A stretch of DNA of 64,000 nt from Streptomyces sp. 6-11-2. GTDB lineage: Bacteria; Actinomycetota; Actinomycetes; Streptomycetales; Streptomycetaceae. How positions within the stretch are numbered: the first letter of the stretch is position 1; every line of letters begins with the position of its first letter. The notes under the pieces were generated by a model, which saw only the letters and a program-made list of their open reading frames with translations, made no database searches and was not told the DNA's origin. Shown here in pieces: positions 62,292-64,000 of the stretch. The stretch covers positions 1,922,001 to 1,986,000 of the forward strand of contig NZ_BJOR01000001.1 in the NCBI RefSeq assembly GCF_006540305.1, given 5' to 3'. Made by a program: the position numbers and the translations under genes.

Positions 62292-63335
62292 TCAGCCCGC
62301 TACTCGTACGCGGAGCGCGTCGCCGATCTCGGCGGTGGAACGCGCGGGCAGCGCGCCGCGCTCCGCGAGGTCGGCGGAGACGGCGTCCTCGATCCGGGTG
62401 GCCTCGGACTCGTAGCCGAGGTGGCGCAGCAGCAGGGCGACGGACAGGACCGTGGCGGTGGGGTCGGCCTTGCCCTGACCTGCGATGTCCGGGGCCGAGC
62501 CGTGGACCGGCTCGAACATGGACGGGAACTCGCCGCCCGGGTTGATGTTGCCGGAGGCGGCGACGCCGATGCCGCCGGAGACGGCCGCGGCGAGGTCGGT
62601 GATGATGTCGCCGAAGAGGTTGTCGGTGACGATGACGTCGAACCGCTCGGGCTGGGTCACCAGGTAGATGGTGGCCGCGTCGACGTGGATGTACTCGGTG
62701 GTGACCTCGGGGTACTCCTCGGCCACCTTGTTGAAGATGTTCGTCCACAGGTGGCCCGCGAAGGTCAGCACGTTGTTCTTGTGGACCAGCGCGAGCTTCT
62801 TGCGCGGACGGGCCTGGGCGCGGGCGAAGGCGTCGCGGACCACGCGCTCGACACCGAAGGCCGTGTTGACGGAGACCTCGGTGGCGACCTCGTGCTCGGT
62901 GCCCTTGCGGATGGTGCCGCCGTTGCCCGTGTACGGGCCCTCGGTGCCCTCACGGACGACGACGAAGTCGATCCGCGGGTCGCCCGCGAGCGGCGTGGCG
63001 ACTCCGGGCAGGAGCTTGCTCGGGCGCAGGTTGACGTGGTGGTCGAAGGCGAAGCGGAGCTTGAGCAGGAAGCCGCGCTCCAGGACGCCGGAGGGCACCG
63101 ACGGGTCGCCGATGGCGCCGAGCAGGATGGCGTCGTGCCGCCTCAGCTGCTCCAGGTCGGCGTCGGTGAGGGTCTCCCCGGTGGCGTGGTAGCGCCGGGC
63201 GCCGAAGTCGTACTCCTTGGTCTCCAGCTTCACATCCTGCGGTAGGGCGGCGGACAGGACCTTCAGGCCCTCGGCCACGACTTCCTGGCCGATTCCGTCA
63301 CCGGGGATCACTGCGAGATCGATGCTGCGAGACAT
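62292..63335 (-). CDS. leuB: 3-isopropylmalate dehydrogenase
   Basis: LeuB oxidises and decarboxylates 3-isopropylmalate to 2-ketoisocaproate. The 347-residue product has [20 protein letters not shown] at the N-terminus, [15 protein letters not shown] (substrate loop), [11 protein letters not shown] and the NAD-binding [21 protein letters not shown] plus [12 protein letters not shown]. It uses ATG 63335. A 254-base gap separates it from ilvE. Confidence 0.97.
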   Translation of the reverse strand: MSRSIDLAVIPGDGIGQEVVAEGLKVLSAALPQDVKLETKEYDFGARRYHATGETLTDADLEQLRRHDAILLGAIGDPSVPSGVLERGFLLKLRFAFDHHVNLRPSKLLPGVATPLAGDPRIDFVVVREGTEGPYTGNGGTIRKGTEHEVATEVSVNTAFGVERVVRDAFARAQARPRKKLALVHKNNVLTFAGHLWTNIFNKVAEEYPEVTTEYIHVDAATIYLVTQPERFDVIVTDNLFGDIITDLAAAVSGGIGVAASGNINPGGEFPSMFEPVHGSAPDIAGQGKADPTATVLSVALLLRHLGYESEATRIEDAVSADLAERGALPARSTAEIGDALRVRVAG

Positions 63336-63411
63336 GCGGGCACCCTACTCCTCGTCCCATGAGCTGACATGGAGCGTCCGCGATCCGGACACCCCGGGGG
63401 ACTCCCGGACC

Positions 63412-63543
63412 TCAGTGACCCGTCTGGCCGCCGTTGTCGCGGCGGTCGAGGGCGCGCTGGAGGGCGGCGGCGGCGTTCTTGCGGTCGGACTCGCTGGTGC
63501 GCGGGATGTGGCGGACGCGGCGGCGGACGGTCGTCTCGGGCAT
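63412..63543 (-). CDS. small basic protein upstream of leuB
   Basis: A 43-residue product MPETTVRRRVRHIPRTSESD, then RKNAAAALQRALDRRDN, follows AAGGAG at 9 bases. It is strongly basic at the N-terminus and helical at the C-terminus. It ends 76 bases before leuB and reads the same way. The good ribosome-binding site and typical codon use support a real gene. The function is unknown. Confidence 0.7.
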   Translation of the reverse strand: MPETTVRRRVRHIPRTSESDRKNAAAALQRALDRRDNGGQTGH

Positions 63544-63902
63544 GGGAATCGACTCCTTCGAGCAGCATGGAGTACGGAAAAGAAGACTGACGAGACTCCC
63601 CCACTGCCTAATGGGCGTGGGCGGCGCCCCCGGAAGGGGCGGAAAGCCTGCCGCAGGGGTGACCTGCACGGGCCCGGCTCACGACCGCCATTCGCTGGAT
63701 CAAGCGAGACGCTCGGTTCCTACAAAGCTAGGTGAGGACCGGGCATCTGTCTCCACAATTACTCGGACTTCCTACTATCTGAGACGGAGGATAGGGTCAC
63801 ACCCACCTGACCTGGGCCTTCCTCTGACCCAAATGGCTCCGCCCCCGGTCCGGAGGGGTGTTTCCGGAGCGGGGGCGGGGTTCAGGGGGTGCCGCGCGGG
63901 CG
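63544..63902. other. intergenic region near the right edge
   Basis: About 360 bases hold A+T-richer sequence (63715-63800) that should contain the promoter of the small basic gene and leuB, then the terminator of the P5C dehydrogenase gene. No additional gene is convincing. Confidence 0.6.
63835..63880 (-). terminator. terminator of the P5C dehydrogenase gene
   Basis: CCGCCCCCG (63839-63847) pairs with CGGGGGCGG (63870-63878), and an inner TCCGGA (63849-63854) pairs with TCCGGA (63863-63868). On the minus strand it lies about 23 bases after the stop. Confidence 0.75.
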
Positions 63903-64000
63903 TCAGCCCATGTGCGGGTAGGCGTAGTCGGTCGGCGCGACCAGGGTCTCCTTGATGGCGCGGGTCAGGGTCCAGCGCATCAGGTTCTGCGGGGCGCCCG
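63903..64000 (-). CDS. delta-1-pyrroline-5-carboxylate dehydrogenase, C-terminal end only
   Basis: Only about 31 codons are in the window: NLMRWTLTRAIKETLVAPTD, then YAYPHMG and a stop. This tail is characteristic of bacterial P5C dehydrogenase (RocA/PutA ALDH type), which oxidises glutamate semialdehyde to glutamate in proline catabolism. The rest of the gene is beyond the right edge. The call is from the tail alone and gene order recalled from S. coelicolor. Confidence 0.75.
   Translation of the reverse strand, partial: GAPQNLMRWTLTRAIKETLVAPTDYAYPHMG

Overview
The window reads as Streptomyces chromosomal core. G+C is very high, GTG starts are common, ATGA/GTGA overlaps couple many genes, and gene content and order recall, from memory, the SCO5520-SCO5570 region of S. 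coelicolor. It contains a lysine-tailed HU (HupS), the actinobacterial IclR regulator NdgR, an AccE/PccB acyl-CoA carboxylase pair, CofC of F420 synthesis and two tandem conservons. No insertion sequence, prophage, CRISPR array or rRNA was seen.

Layout. 1-11.5 kb: a partial coiled-coil (DivIVA-like) gene, coaD, rsmD and recG on the minus strand; an Hsp90-family ATPase overlapped by a 993-residue helical-repeat protein; a DAK2/DegV-type (YloV/FakA-like) protein; and rpmB. 11.6-18.7 kb: thiD-thiL, a stand-alone Lrp-type ligand domain, a DUF3515 lipoprotein, ddlA, gpsA, plsC, cofC and a small OB-fold-like protein. 18.8-23.8 kb: hupS, a small helical protein, leuCD divergent from ndgR, and a five-gene Glu/Gln tRNA cluster. 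23.8-27.4 kb: a HAD hydrolase, gltX, an FAH-family hydrolase and a small ORF with an internally duplicated motif. 27.9-38.7 kb: two tandem four-gene conservons (cvnABCD), each a sensor-kinase-like ATPase, a roadblock protein, a DUF742 protein and a small GTPase. 38.8-50 kb: accE-pccB, a secreted LAS/M15-type peptidase-like protein, a YceI protein, a glycine-rich membrane protein, secreted GH3 and GH30 glycosidases and a GPP34 protein. 50-64 kb: cimA behind a probable attenuator, an MFS transporter, a TolB-like exported protein, a TetR regulator, agmatine deiminase, a divergent urease (fused gamma-beta plus alpha) facing an NCS1 permease, ilvE, leuB, a 43-residue protein and the 3' end of a P5C dehydrogenase gene.

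How the parts fit. Branched-chain amino-acid genes recur (leuCD, ndgR, cimA, ilvE, leuB), several with visible leader or operator structures. The TetR-agmatine deiminase-urease-NCS1 permease block looks like a nitrogen salvage module. The two conservons carry a 473-base identical tract in their GTPase genes and share a 13-base promoter-region motif. The least explained items are the duplicated-motif peptide at 27.2 kb, the urease that lacks the usual active-site cysteine, the Hsp90/helical-repeat pair, and several unusual palindromes and coding tandem repeats.

Start codons were chosen by eye from ribosome-binding sites, overlaps and remembered homologues. No database search was run.
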